A stretch of DNA of 64,000 bases from positions 4,154,001-4,218,000 of the forward strand of contig CADCXC010000038.1 of the NCBI GenBank assembly GCA_902806595.1. Reading direction: 5' to 3'. Origin of the DNA: Pyrenopolyporus hunteri. Its lineage: Eukaryota > Ascomycota > Sordariomycetes > Xylariales > Hypoxylaceae. The translations under genes were made by a program, and so were the position numbers. The notes beneath the pieces are model-generated. The model did not search any database, had not been told where the DNA came from, and worked only from the letters and a program-made list of their open reading frames with translations. Positions 14,801 through 25,684 of the stretch are shown here, in pieces (the stretch's first letter is position 1; the number at the start of each line of letters is the position of its first letter).

Positions 14801-15505
14801 AATATATCGCATTATATGTTAAATAATACGGTAAAATAAAAATGAATGGCGGTTTAACGGTTCTTTGGACTTCGACTAGGGTCGGCGTCTTCAGCAACTA
14901 CCCAATCACTTTTATAACAGCCATGGAAACATCTAGTCTTTAACATGTCGCGCATACGGCGTGAAGAGGTAAACTATTACTGGTTCTTAGAACACCAGGT
15001 CTTGATTTGCCCATGGTATATAATAATATTTGTAGATACTCCATCTATATACATATCCAGGTATTATTGACATTAATTACAGGGTTAACAGCATGGAGGA
15101 ACGAGATAAGCGCGATGATCTTTGGGGGATCTTGATAGCTCCCTAGTACCGACGATCCAAAGGTAGGTTGCTACCTGGTTAAGACGGCTCTGGTGTGGGT
15201 GCGGCAGAGATGGGTTGCACGAAAGCTCCCCTCGTGACTAGTCGGGTCAGCAAAGCTGACTCTAGTCATACGAATAGTAGTATAAATAAATACTTGAGCT
15301 ATCTAGTTTCTTCTTTTTCATTTCTTACGAGTTATTTCCTCAATTACATCTGTTTTCTCGATATTCGTGTTGTTTTTAAGACAGGGCGAATCAGAGAAGC
15401 CCCGCGGTCTTACTCGACGCCGCCTATTTCTATTATAAGCATCATCCTAGCGAGCCCACACCAACTTGCTCTATCGAAGCTTCCACTAAGCCCTATACTT
15501 TGCGA
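14801..15505. other. Intergenic junction after the AT-rich block
   Basis: Ordinary-composition DNA with no recognisable gene. A plus-strand frame at 15195-15533 has no homology I know and an unlikely composition, and it runs into the promoter of the next gene. Nothing else is seen. Confidence 0.5.
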
Positions 15506-15520
15506 ATATATATATAAATA
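15506..15520 (+). promoter_or_regulatory. TATA-like element upstream of the His-rich ORF
   Basis: An ATATATATATAAATA stretch lies 74-88 bp before the ATG at 15594. It is followed by a C/A-rich leader ending in GAAACCGAAA, the kind of 5' leader usual for well-expressed fungal genes. The match is by eye only. Confidence 0.45.
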
Positions 15521-15593
15521 CATAGCCATATAATAACAAAGACGAGCAAACTCGCCGCCCAAATCCAAACCATCCCCATCAACGAAACCGAAA

Positions 15594-15812
15594 ATGTGTT
15601 TCCGAGAGCCCTCGCGCACGTACTACTACCACGAGGAATACATCCCCGTGAGACAAGCCCGCCACCACCACCATCACCACAGCCACCACTCGTCCTCGCC
15701 GCGGGCCAGCTACCACTCGCACCACCTGCACCACAGCCCCCGCGTGAGCACGACCAGCTACCGACGCAGCACGCCCGTGCTGTACGAGACCAGCCAAGTG
15801 AGGTACCGCTGA
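15594..15812 (+). CDS. Small histidine-rich protein, function unknown
   Basis: This 72-residue single-exon frame starts at an ATG in a good context (CCGAAAATG). The protein begins MCFREPSRTYYYHEEYIPVR, then has a run of six histidines and further HH pairs (14 His in all), and ends in a Ser/Thr/Arg/Tyr-rich tail. Third codon positions are strongly C/G, as in expressed genes, and a TATA-like element and C/A-rich leader lie just upstream. No signal peptide or membrane segment is visible. Clustered histidines could bind metal such as zinc, copper or nickel, but that is inference. Overlapping frames at 15596-15868 (+) and on the minus strand look like shadows. I do not recognise a named family; it may be a lineage-specific small protein. 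Confidence 0.55.
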   Translation: MCFREPSRTYYYHEEYIPVRQARHHHHHHSHHSSSPRASYHSHHLHHSPRVSTTSYRRSTPVLYETSQVRYR

Positions 15813-16965
15813 ATAAACGCGACTCTCTACGGGGCGTCACCTACCTATGCTATCACGACGAGGAATAATAATGAATGACGGTCTTCTTCCCTCTTTTATT
15901 TTTTTCGGCGATTTACGAGAATTTCCTTGATCAGAGACATGGGAAACATTAGGAAGTTTCCGATATAGAATATGTTTGATTTATACGAGAACTAGAAGGG
16001 AAAAGGATCAGATTGGGCCGGCTGGAAGATAGATATTTCACGATTTGAATCTCTAATGTTGGATATAATCTCTATTTTCTATCCTCCGAGTAGGATTTAC
16101 ACGAGGAACGAGTTCTTGACGAGGTTACGAGAGAATGTCTTTTCAAGGAATAGTGTTATAAGGGATTGCTTTCGGTAGGGTTACGTACTCTAGGGAGGGG
16201 TCCTGTCCGGAATATGCCGGGGTTGTCCAAATACAGCTCTATATAGAGAAATGACATCATGACGGTCCCTTAGCTCCCCGTTCGTCGTCATCGCACCATT
16301 TCGAGGCTCGACGGTGTCTGTATAGGCTGCATCCATGTTCGTTTGTGCAAATGTGATGTATGACCAGAGTTTGGGAGGAAATTGGTATGAGACACGAAAT
16401 ATTTTATGCTCTCGGCGGCTGATGAATTGTTTGTTAGCATTCTAATGCCATTCGTATAATCATCGTACGCAATAGCTCAGCCAAATATAACAACATTTAG
16501 CGGTTCTTTGTTCATCGCCTATATAAACAATCCCTGCTCGACTATATCTGATCTGCGGAATATCTGCATACCACGCCCCACACGAGTTCACTAGTATCAA
16601 GATATTCGATCTAGGGTGCTGGGAGATAGAGAATACTGGGTCCGAGGTAGTTAGGACCTCGAACTATTCTTGTGAGTCAAACAGGCGTCCTCCTTACCGT
16701 TACCTACCGTATGTACCACGTAGCACATAGAGAGATGGAAGGGAGACGGACAGCGTTGTGCTTTCCACTGTTGTGTTACGAACCCGCGGGGAGGATCCTT
16801 AAGAATAAATAAACTGAGACGAGGAAATACTTACCCGAGAAATATGAGGAAGGGGCTAGATAATGGGAAGCTGCCGGCTAATAGATCCGCAGCTCTCGTA
16901 ACCTAGAAGAGGGACGACAAGACTGAAAAGCATATTTTTACCTTCAACATATCATGTAGGTCACG
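15813..16965. other. Intergenic, no gene seen
   Basis: About 1.15 kb without a usable reading frame on either strand. It holds the 3' side of the His-rich gene and the presumed promoter of the Pil1-family gene. No RNA gene or repeat is evident. Confidence 0.5.
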
Positions 16966-18243
16966 ATGGATTTCCAATTCTTCAGCAGCAACTCGAAGGG
17001 CGTTACTGAGCTCGAGCGGGTGTCTCAGCTCAGCCGCAAAAGCAGCAGTCGATCTCTAGGGTCGACCTATCTGTAAATCTTCTACGACCTACCCGATTCC
17101 CAGGTAGGATAGCCCTACGTGTGCTAACTCTTGGGGCTTTCGTCCTTAGGAACCGCTCTCTCTCCATCCGCTCCAATAAGGGCGGGCCGACGGGCCCACC
17201 CACGCCCGCGCGCCGCAAGGGCTTCTCGTTCGCGTCGCTGCGGGGCTCGATCCAGCCGGAGCTCTCGCGGCGTCTGTACCAAGTGATCAAGTCGACCAAC
17301 AACCTCGTGTCCGCGCACGAGGCGGCGGGGCGGGAGCGCGAGACGATCGCGAAGCAGCTGTCGGAGTGGGGGGAGCAGACGGGGGACGAGGCGGTGTCGG
17401 ACATCAGCGACAAGGTGGGGGTGGTGCTGTCGGAGCTGGGGGCGCAGGAGGAGGCGTACGCGCACGCGCTCGACGAGGCCCGCGGCGTCCTCAAGACCGT
17501 CCGTAACACGGAGAAGAGCGTCCAGCCCAGCCGCGACGCCAAGGGCAAGGTCGCCGACGAGATCCAGCGCCTCAAGCTCAAGGAGCCCCAGAGCCCCCGC
17601 CTCGTCATCCTCGAGCAGGAGCTCGTCAGGGCCGAGGCGGAGAATCTGGTCGCGGAGGCTCAGCTGACGAATATCGTGCGTTGTCTATTTGTCATTTCTT
17701 AAACTTGCTTCTTTGAATTTCCCTCTCGGTTGGTTGAGAGGACAAGCTGACGCTGTTGTGTTCGCTCGGGCGTAGACTCGTAGCAAGCTGAAAGAAGCGT
17801 ACGACGCCGAGTTTGCCTCCGTCATCGAGCGCGCAGAGAAGCAGATCATCCTCGCGAAGCACGGCCGCCGCCTGCTCGAGCTGCTGGACGACTCACCCGT
17901 CACACCCGGCGACGCGAGGCGCGCCTACGAGAACGGGGCCGCCGCACGGCAAGTTCTGAACGACGCAGAGGACGACCTCAAGAGCTGGGAGTTTCAGAAG
18001 AACGCTGACGGCTATGACTCGGTGGTAGGGGGTGATGATATGACGGGTATCAGCATGGCTGTGAACGACGGCAGTGTCACTCCCAGAATTGGCACCAGGG
18101 GAGGAGATGAGACGCCAACAAGGGCCGGCGCCGGCCGTTCGCCAGCCAATGGCGATGATCATCGCCAACCCGCGGCTGAAGCGCCGTACGTGAGCCCGAC
18201 GCCTACTTCAAGCGATAGTGACGATGGTGATAGGAGAGTCTAA
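16966..18243 (+). CDS. Eisosome BAR-domain protein, Pil1/Lsp1 family
   Basis: Exons 16966-17072, 17150-17675 and 17776-18243 join in frame to 366 residues. Intron 1 has donor GTAAAT, branch GCTAAC and acceptor CTTAG; intron 2 has GTGCGT and CGTAG. The protein has a short Ser-rich head with NRSLSIRS, then the Pil1/LSP1 core from about residue 55 to 270. Core motifs include GSIQPELSRRLYQVIKS, QLSEWGEQTGDEAVSDISDK, SVQPSRDAKGKVADEIQRLK, LEQELVRAEAENLVAEAQLTN and DDSPVTPGDARRAYE. A Gly/Asp/Pro-rich acidic tail follows. Proteins of this family form the curved scaffold of eisosomes, furrow-like plasma-membrane domains that bind PI(4,5)P2 and respond to sphingolipid kinases. The family is certain from the motifs; whether this is the PilA, PilB or Lsp1 type is not. 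The first exon and its weak donor are the least sure part: related proteins often start at the MNR-type motif that here follows intron 1. Confidence 0.88.
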
Positions 18244-18670
18244 GGCGCAATAGCTCCAAAATGATGCCGATTTTGGCCATCATTCCCTGTGTCTATGTTA
18301 AGGGGGCTTGATATGAAACACATAGGTAGGCATGAGGAAGCAAGGCTCGTTCGTTGTCTGGATTCTTCTGTATTTATATTCTTCTCGTCCTGGTCGGCTT
18401 GGCATCATAGGGCTCTGGCTCGCAGATGGCATAAATACATCGTTAGGAGTACACGTGGTGGGGGGTATTGGGAAAATACTTGAGCTGCTAGGTTTCCCCT
18501 TGGGATAATCGTGAGGTTCTTAGGGATATTGTTTTATACAAGGTATTCTAGGTGTGATTGTTTTCGATCGAGGTGAAAATTGTAATGGAAGATGGTACGA
18601 TGAAATCCCCATATGTTATTACTTATACAGTTATGAAAGAATGATTTGTATCTAAACGGTATAGTGTATA
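18244..18670. other. Intergenic, no gene seen
   Basis: The stretch between the Pil1-family gene and the inverted-repeat element. Only chance frames are present, such as the plus-strand one at 18289-18483. Confidence 0.5.
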
Positions 18671-18687
18671 ATAATAAAAGCATTTTC
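18671..18687 (+). repeat. Left flanking direct repeat of the inverted-repeat element
   Basis: Consensus ATAATAAAAGYATTTTY. It abuts the left end of the element and matches 15 of 17 bases of the right copy at 19315-19331. Both mismatches are C/T. It is a candidate target-site duplication, although 17 bp is longer than known DNA-transposon families produce. Confidence 0.7.
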
Positions 18688-19314
18688 CACGCCGGACCGT
18701 AAAAAGATTTTCCGTTAAATCGTTAAATCGAAAATATTTTAAATTTTTAAATTAATGGATTTATTTTATTATAAAAATACGTTAAAATTATAAAGTTTAT
18801 AACGTATATAATTATTAAATTTTTTTATAAATATAAAATTTATTATATATAAATTTTTTAATTTTACGCGTTTTATATATTTATTATATTTACGTAATAT
18901 TATTAAATTATTTAAAATTTATTTTTTTTAAATAAAATTAATAATTAATTAAAACGATTATTATATTTAATCGTATAAAATTATTATTATTTAACGAATT
19001 ATAATTAAATAATATATACGTAAATAAATAATTAAATAATATTTCGATATATATTTTTTAAAAATTAAATTATATAATCGTAAAATATTTAAATATAATA
19101 AAATATTTTTAAAAAAAAAATAACGTTATAAATTTTATAATTATAAAAAATTAATTAAAAATTATTTAATTAATTAATTTTATAATAATCGTATATATTA
19201 TAATTCCTTATAATTTTAACGTATCCCTGTATTTAAAGTGGGTCTATTAATTTGAAAATTTAGAATATTTTCGATTTAACGGTTTGGCGGAAAATCTTCT
19301 TACGGTCCGGTGTG
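18688..19314. mobile_element. Non-autonomous inverted-repeat (MITE-like) element, RIP-decayed
   Basis: This 627-bp AT-rich element has long terminal inverted repeats, about 18688-18816 and 19184-19314. The outer ends read CACGCCGGACCGTAA on the left and, reverse-complemented, CACACCGGACCGTAA on the right. The arms match over about 130 bp, with shared blocks such as CGTTAAATCGAAAATATT and ATACGTTAAAATTATAA. Nearly all mismatches are transitions, mostly T in the left arm where the right arm implies C. The interior is AT-only and non-coding. Direct repeats of 17 bp flank both ends. It behaves like a small DNA transposon derivative with no transposase of its own, later hit by RIP. The right end lies about 120 bp from the COQ6 start codon. 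Confidence 0.85.
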
Positions 19315-19331
19315 ATAATAAAAGTATTTTT
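19315..19331 (+). repeat. Right flanking direct repeat of the inverted-repeat element
   Basis: Right-hand copy of the 17-bp direct repeat, with T where the left copy has C at two places. At the first of these a CpA has become TpA, which is a RIP-type change. It sits about 100 bp before the COQ6 ATG. Confidence 0.7.
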
Positions 19332-19432
19332 TCTAATCGGGGCCTTTACTTGTTCGAGTTCTCCAAAAATGACGATTATCGATCGTCCCACGATTCTCAA
19401 CGCCCAGGTCAAAAGGTCGACAACCGACCAAA

Positions 19433-20987
19433 ATGGATTCTGTCGTCCTGTCCGGGCGCCAGCTTCGGAGGCCCCTGTATAGCTTATGCAGGAGCTGTAC
19501 CCGCCTACTGCTCCCCCAATTGTCCCGATCTTATTCCAGAGCCAGCTCGCAACACCTAGATATCTACGATGTCGTGTGCGTGGGCGGCGGGCCCGCGGGC
19601 CTAAGTCTGCTCGCCGCGCTTAGTGAGTCCACCACTTATCCGGGCCAATTCTACCACTGCTGCTGCTACTCCGGGAGCTAACCCAGCGCTCGAAGGATCG
19701 AACGCGACCACCGCGGGCCTCCGCGTCGCCCTCGTCGAAGCCCAGGACCTGCGCAAGGTGCGCGACTGGGACATGCCGGCCGACCGGTTCTCGAACCGCT
19801 GCAGCTCGCTGACGCCGGCATCGGCGCAGTTCCTCGACCGCGCCGGCGCCTGGGCCCGCCTGCGCCGCGGCCGCGTCCAGCCCTACCACGAGATGCAGGT
19901 GTGGGACGGCGTGTCGGACGCGCGCGTCGAGTTCGAGTGGGCGCCGCCCGCGCGCGGCCGGTCCATCGCGTACATGACCGAGAACCTGAACCTGACGTCG
20001 GGCCTGCTGCGCCGCCTGGACGAGGTGGGGGGCGTGCGGGTGTACGACGGCGCGAGGGTGGAGGGTATAGTGTTCGGCGAGGAGAGCGAGGAGCTGGATC
20101 TGCGCGAGTGGCCGGTCGTGTGTCTTGCGGGCGGCCACAGGTTGGCGGCGAGGTTGCTAGTGGGCGCTGACGGCGCGAATAGCCCCGTACGCGCGTTCGC
20201 GGGGATCGAGAGCAGAGGGTGGGATTACGGGCGGCATGGCGTTGTAGCGACGTTGGAGCTCGAAGGGCCTGGTTGGGGCGGCGATGATATGAAGATCGCG
20301 TACCAGAGGTTTTTACCTACAGGTCCTGTTGCCATGTTACCCCTACCGGGGAACCTCTCGACGCTTGTGTGGACGACCACGCCGTCGAATGCCGCGCTGC
20401 TGAAGAGCCTGTCTCCGAAAGACTTCATCGCTTTAGTCAATGCGGCTTTCCGGCTGAGACCCGTGGATATCGAATTCATGCACACGCTAAGCTCCGGTCA
20501 GGAGGAGGAGCTGGCCTGGAGACTGCAGCACACGCAGCTCAACCACCGGGCGGTACCGCAGACCGTCGTGGGCGTGCAGGAGGGCACGGTGGCGTCGTTC
20601 CCGCTAAAGATGCGGCACGCGGACACGTATATCGGGGAGCGCGTGGCGCTGGTCGGGGACGCGGCGCACTCGATCCATCCGCTCGCGGGGCAAGGGCTCA
20701 ATCAGGGCCAAGGGGATGTGGAGAGCCTGGCGCGGACGATCGAGTTCGCGGTTTCTCACGGCCAGGACATCGGCGCGCGCATGTCGCTTGAGCCGTACAA
20801 TTCGGAACGTTACGCTCCCAACCACGTGCTCCTCGGCGTCTGCGACAAGTTGCATAAGCTCTACTCGGTGGGTAGCGGGCCTCTGGTTCCCTTGAGATCA
20901 CTGGGGCTGAACGCGATCAATGCCATGGGCCCAATCAAGAACTTCTTTATGAATCAGGCTGCGGGTAATGGGATTAAGTTGTTCTAG
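19433..20987 (+). CDS. COQ6: Ubiquinone biosynthesis flavin monooxygenase COQ6
   Basis: Exons 19433-19622 and 19696-20987 give 493 residues. The intron has donor GTGAGT, branch GCTAAC and an AAG acceptor; alternative acceptors at 19677 and 19686 are also in frame, but this one gives the family-like LLAALRSNATTAGLRVAL. The enzyme is an FAD-dependent hydroxylase acting on the benzoquinone ring C5 position in coenzyme Q synthesis, on the matrix side of the mitochondrial inner membrane. Residues 1-45 are rich in Arg, Ser and Leu with few acids, as in a mitochondrial presequence. The dinucleotide-binding motif VCVGGGPAGLSLL is at about 48-60, the DG motif LLVGADGANSPVR near 215, and the second FAD motif ALVGDAAHSIHPLAGQG near 380. 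The start sits only about 120 bp from the inverted-repeat element, so its promoter may have been partly replaced by that insertion. Identification is firm. Confidence 0.93.
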
Positions 20988-21836
20988 GATCGATGGATTG
21001 GCCGGTGTACTAAGGCTGTATATCACGACGAATATGGGCTAGAGAGGAGGTATTTGGAGTCCTCGCGTTCTATGTAGAGTATATATACCAAATCCCGTTA
21101 GAAGTGCATGAAGAGAAAGCAGTAAAATCTATAATAATTCTCTACAGATACGTATACCCTTTCTGCTTCTAGAGTCGAGATCGTTGATTGGCGATGGGGC
21201 GTGGTCTTGATTGGAATAGGATCTGACAGAACCTCAGTCAGCACTGACTACAACGTGTCGTAGGGCGCACGGTAGCATTCGAACGCTAGGCAGGCAATCC
21301 TAAATCCGCGATGAAGTGTGCGCGGTTCTACTCAATCGACCCATCGCTAGTTGTCATCTTGGGACCATCTTCCTCATGGCGACGCGTCGAAGCGTCGATC
21401 ATAACGAAAATGAAGTTAAAGAGCAAAAATTGCGCCCTCTACGATCCACGAGGGATAATAGAAGAGGGTCGACTCCGCGCTGTGCAATGCAGGTCTTTCC
21501 CCTTGAGCGCCCTCATTCTTGAGCGAGGGTTCTCAGGACAAGGTAAGTATGAAGAAGGAAAAAAAAGAAGAGGGAAGAGAGAGCTCGAGAGCGAGATTTA
21601 AATAGACGTTTTTAAGTGGGTCAACGCTAGGGAGCTAGAGGGGTGGACCGACGCCGGCTGCCTAGTGGGGTATGTGGCGTGTGCCTAGAGATGTGCCGAT
21701 AAGCAAATCGCAATCGATAAGATAAGATACCTTTCTTTCAAGTCCCATTTTATTTTTTTCTCGATATTGACTTTGCGCTTCCGCATCCCACCGAATTCAA
21801 CCCCACCCAGCCTTCAAGTGACAACCATTACACACA
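20988..21836. other. Intergenic between COQ6 and RPC40
   Basis: About 850 bp with no gene. It contains a purine-rich tract around 21540-21595 and the GATA/ATCGATAAG motif cluster at 21698-21729, listed separately. The overlapping frames at 21311-21601 look like chance. Confidence 0.5.
21698..21729 (+). promoter_or_regulatory. GATA motif cluster with ATCGATAAG, upstream of RPC40
   Basis: GATAAG occurs at 21698-21703, 21716-21721 and 21721-21726, followed by another GATA. The middle copy is part of ATCGATAAG (21713-21721). The cluster ends about 110 bp before the RPC40 ATG. GATA factors of the AreA type bind HGATAR sites; the use of these copies is inferred only. Confidence 0.4.
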
Positions 21837-23039
21837 ATGGCACCTTCATCAGGGCGACGGCAACGGCCGAGCGCGGAAGAGCTCGAGGAGCGCAATGTAT
21901 GTTAAAGGTTTCCCCTGTTTCTAATTCTAGATCTTCCCTAACATGTGAATCAGACCGTAGGTATCAACAAAGAGACGGTCACCAACACCGTCTCCAACGA
22001 CTACCCGGACAACTACGCCAACGAAGACCAAGCCTGGGACAAGGATGCCTTCCGCAAGAGCTTCAGGGTCCAATGGCACCAGAACCAGCAATACGAGGCG
22101 CAGTTCTCGCTCATCGGCGTCGACGCCTCCATAGCCAACGCCTTCCGCCGAATTCTCATCGCCGAGATACCCACCCTCGCCATCGACATCGTCTACGTGA
22201 ACAACAACACCTCCGTGATCCAGGACGAGGTGCTCGCCCACCGGCTCGGCCTCATCCCCTTCACCGGGGGGAAGAAGGGCCTGCGGGAGTGGCTCCGGTT
22301 CTGGCGCAAGCCGGCCGAGGGCGAGGGCGCGTACGACACCACGTTCGACAACAACACGGTGTGCCTGAAGCTCAAGGTGCAGTGCACGCACAACAAGGAC
22401 GCGCCGGCGGATGCGCGGGACCCCAGGGAGCTGTACCACAACGCGCACGTCTACGCCCGGGACATCACGTGCGAGATGCTGGGCGCGCAGCCCAAGTTCT
22501 TCTCGGGCGAGGACGCCATCCGGCCCTTCAACCCGGACATCCTGATCGCCAAGCTGCGGCCGGGCCAGGAGATCGACGTGGAGATGCACATGCACAAGGG
22601 GTACGGGTGGGACCACGCCAAGTGGTCGCCCGTGGCCACCGCGAGCTACCGGCTGATGCCCACGATCAAGATCACGCGGCCGATCGTCGGGGAGGAGGCC
22701 GAGAAATTCGCGGCGTGCTTCATGGACGGCGTGATCGGCCTGGAGCCCGTGACGCGGCAGGAGGCGCGGCAGAAGGGCTCCGCGTACGAGGGCCGCGAGG
22801 GCGAGCTCAAGGCCGTCGTGCGCGACCCCATGCGCGACACCGTCAGCCGCGAGGTCCTCCGCCACCCCGAGTTCGAGGGCAAGGTCAAGCTCGGCCGCCG
22901 CAGGGACCACTTCATCTTCTCCGTCGAGAGCACCGGCCAGTGGGACAGCGACGAGCTGTTCCTCGAGGCCGTCAAGACCCTGAAGAAGAAATGCCAGGTG
23001 CTCCGCCCGCAGGTCACGAATATGGTCTACACGTACTAG
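21837..23039 (+). CDS. RPC40: RNA polymerase I and III subunit AC40 (RPC40)
   Basis: Exons 21837-21896 and 21954-23039 give 381 residues. The 57-nt intron (GTATGT, CTAAC, CAG) falls after 20 codons in phase 0. AC40 is the alpha-like subunit shared by RNA polymerases I and III; it pairs with AC19 to form the assembly platform. The RpoA/Rpb3-type dimerisation segment SLIGVDASIANAFRRILIAE is at about residues 69-88, followed by IPTLAIDIVYV, HRLGLIPFTG, and a C-terminal part with SVESTGQWDSDELFLEAV. The C-terminus VTNMVYTY is reached at a clean stop. Another long plus-strand frame (21767-23203) is a shadow with no family features. The gene follows COQ6 on the same strand, with no sign of co-transcription. 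Length fits fungal orthologues. Confidence 0.95.
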
Positions 23040-24183
23040 GTTATCTATCTATCTATCTGGGTAGATGCGGTGTCTTCGCGGCTTTCCTGGAGGATATAGA
23101 CGATGCGAGCGGAGTTAGGCCGTGCATACCTAAGTACCTGGGTATTCTAGGAACTAGAACTCGTAGTGGGGGCGAAAGTTGCGGCCGTCGCCTTATTGGG
23201 TGAGCATGTGTGTGCATGTACGGAGTTATTCTTTTTTTTCTTCCCTTTCTGTAATGCGAGCACCGTCAACGGCGTTAGTTGGGAAAAGTGGAACAATGAT
23301 CTTACTAGGGTACATAGGGGAAGAGACAAAATCAAATACTATAGAGTATTACAATTACGTGTTCTCAGTTTATGCAGAATGGATGGCTATGTCGGCTTGA
23401 ATCATTAGGATTGTCTCTTCTCTAGGAACTCGTAATCGTCGGGTTGGGTATTCGGGGGTTTCATTAACAAACGTGCCAGTTGTTCGCCTATAGACATTTG
23501 ACGGAGCCGCACTCATATCCCGTGTCCTATAATACGTTTTACCCCATTTCGTGTATGGGCACTTGAAAGTTCCTCAATTCGACACCGGCGCGGTATCTAC
23601 ACTAGGTCAGCGTCATTCTCGGAGAACTCGATGAGAAATAGGAGCCGTCTGGACTAACCCTCAAGTGGTAAAGCCCTCGAGCAATGCCGAGTCTGAAACC
23701 GAAAATTAAGCGTTCACTTACTATGAAGCTCTATGTCATGCCGCCCGCATTGCGCCGAAAGCCCCTCTCGTCACTCACGGAGTCCCTTGCCTATTCCGCG
23801 GGCCGCGGCGCATGCATGCATGTCGCGAAATAACTAGCTATAGCTAAACCTAACCTAACCTAGGCCAATAACGGAACTGCCTGTGCCGATAGGTACACGT
23901 ACGAAAGGGCGTCGTACGGCAGAACTGGCGGCGATCCAGATCGCGAGGGGTTTATGTACATGTACGGTGACATAATGGGCAGCACGCCACCGCGCTGTGG
24001 CGTCCCGTTAGGCCGGGTCTTGCGCGGTGCGACGGTCTTGGGGGGACGTTCTTCATTGGTAGAGCGGTACGATGCGGGACTAGGTACGAGCCAAGTCTTC
24101 CCGGTTCGACTGGTCGCACTGAAAAAAAAAAAAAAGCCTCCCTAGGGCGTCGGGCGATGGAATCAGGGAAACGGAACGTAGTC
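23040..24183. other. Intergenic between convergent RPC40 and palC
   Basis: Contains a TATC tetranucleotide microsatellite at 23042-23058, a CATGCATGCATG stretch near 23811 and an AACCT repeat at about 23847-23864. Also present is a 7-bp inverted repeat enclosing tRNA-like boxes (24027-24119), which I rejected as a tRNA. No gene is recognised. Confidence 0.5.
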
Positions 24184-25684
24184 CTAGTAGTACGATCTCG
24201 CGCTCGCGCTCCGGAACTCGTCGGGCGTGCCGGGGAATGCGCCGACGGAGTCCCCGACGACGGTCCGCTCGTCGTCGTCTGAGCTCAGCTGCTCGGAGCT
24301 TCCGAAATCGTCGGGTCGGTCTGGTGGGGTCCGCATTGCTTCGAGGATCTCCCTCCCGAGTTCCGGGGGTTGGTATGGTTTGATTGTATGCACGTCTCTT
24401 CCGGACGGGAGACTAGCTAGCAGCGCCCCCGGGGACGGGATGGGCTGGGTGAGCATCTATTGAAGACGTAAGCCATAGGTAGTTGTATCGATGTTCGCGG
24501 TCAAAACTTACCGTATCATTGACGTGGGTCCACTTAGCGTCTAACATCTCGATGACTCGGGTCTCCTCTAACCTGCCGGCGTCGGCGCCCCAATTCGTGC
24601 CCTTTTCGACTTTCTTATCCTCCCTCTTCTCGAACCAATCCTTCTTCATCCGGCTGAGGCTCAGGCCCTTCTTAGCCTCTTTGGACTCGACGCCGAGTTC
24701 TTGCAGGCCGCACCGCAGCCAGCCGATCGCGTTGCCGGTTTGACCCGAGAGATCGGCGTCGATGCCGAAAAACCGGCACGCTTTCGCCCGGCTGGTTTTC
24801 CGCAAGTCCTCCAAGTACCGAAGCAACCCCTCGTTGAGCTTCGATGCCCCTCGTCCGGATGCTTGGCACAGGGAAGATGCCTGGGCCGCGTGGTCGGCAG
24901 CTGCGAGACACAATCGCGCAAATAGATGAGCGCGGACCTTGGGTATCTCGGGCGCTTTGTACATCCATTCCCGGTCGTTTTCGTTGCGGTCCTGGGCCAC
25001 GACGGCCGGGTATGGGTCATCTTTGAGGACGGCAAGTAGCGTGGCTTCCGCCAGAGCGAGGGAAGACAAGGCGCGAGCGATGCCCTGGGTTATATCAAGA
25101 CAAGGAGGAGTTGCGGCAAGGCCCTCGGCCCGGCGAGCGAGATAGTCATGCGCCGAGGCCGCGTCTAACAGGTATTTTGTAGCCGTCGTAATTATTTTAG
25201 TACGTTCCTGCGTGGTCATGGGAGCGCCTGTGGTAACATAGAGAGGGTGTAACGTGTACCGGGCGAGTAGAGTGTTAGTGTAGCCCACGCAGGAAATGAT
25301 GAAGAATATTTCGTATTCAAGAGACTGGACTTTGACTCTCGATAATTCTTTGCCGGGTACGGCATGATCTGATAGAGTAGGACGCCATTCGATAACCGGG
25401 GTCGATGCCAGGACTACGCTGACTTCCTCGTCGCAGACTGTTTTGCTACTTAAACCAGCATCGATCGCGAAGAGATATGGGAGATAATTGTTTATGTTAG
25501 AGAGTATTGAAGGTAGATTAGGCCCTTGAGAAGGCAGAGGCAGTCGTTTATGCTTCTTCAACGAGTCTCTCACGACCCCCCGATACGTACTCGCGTTTAG
25601 AGTCAGCGAGGGGTGTGACTCGCAGTCGAAGCTTGATGAGAAGGAGAATGACGACGTAGTAGGCAGTGTAAATGGGAAAGGCAT
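24184..25684 (-). CDS. palC: pH-response regulator PalC (BRO1 domain)
   Basis: On the minus strand, exons 25684-24512 and 24456-24184 give 481 residues. The intron has donor GTAAGT and acceptor ATAG. An upstream in-frame ATG (25768) exists, but orthologues start at the MPFPFTLPTTSSFSFS motif, so 25684 is chosen. PalC is a BRO1-domain protein of the PacC/Rim101 ambient-pH pathway; it is recruited to plasma-membrane foci and links the PalH/PalF sensor to ESCRT-III. Motifs supporting the call are YLFAIDAGL, IEWRPTLSDHAVPGKE, LEYEIFFI, LASLALAEATLLAVLKDDPY-like text at about 205-225, RNENDREWMYKAPEIPKVRA and SRAKACRFFGIDADL. The tail is acidic, with TPPDRP and Ser/Asp runs. It is divergent with ALG6 across a 757-bp promoter holding a paired PacC-type site. 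Confidence 0.93.

Noticed and set aside
15195..15533. 112-codon plus-strand frame
   Set aside because: No family features, poor codon bias, and it runs through the TATA-like region of the next gene.
21767..23203. 478-codon plus-strand frame
   Set aside because: It is the shadow of RPC40 in another frame, Arg/Pro/Gly-rich as expected of GC-rich coding sequence read out of frame.
23847..23864. Telomere-like CCTAA repeats
   Set aside because: Only about three units of five bases (not TTAGGG), interstitial between two genes.
24027..24119. tRNA-like structure: 7-bp exact inverted repeat GTGCGAC/GTCGCAC enclosing TTGGTAGAGCGG (A-box-like) and GGTTCGA (B-box-like)
   Set aside because: The A-box-like motif lies about 29 nt from the 5' end instead of about 8. 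The T stem (CCCGG against GGTCG) does not pair, no anticodon arm fits, and the downstream homopolymer is A rather than a T-run terminator. At best a decayed relic.
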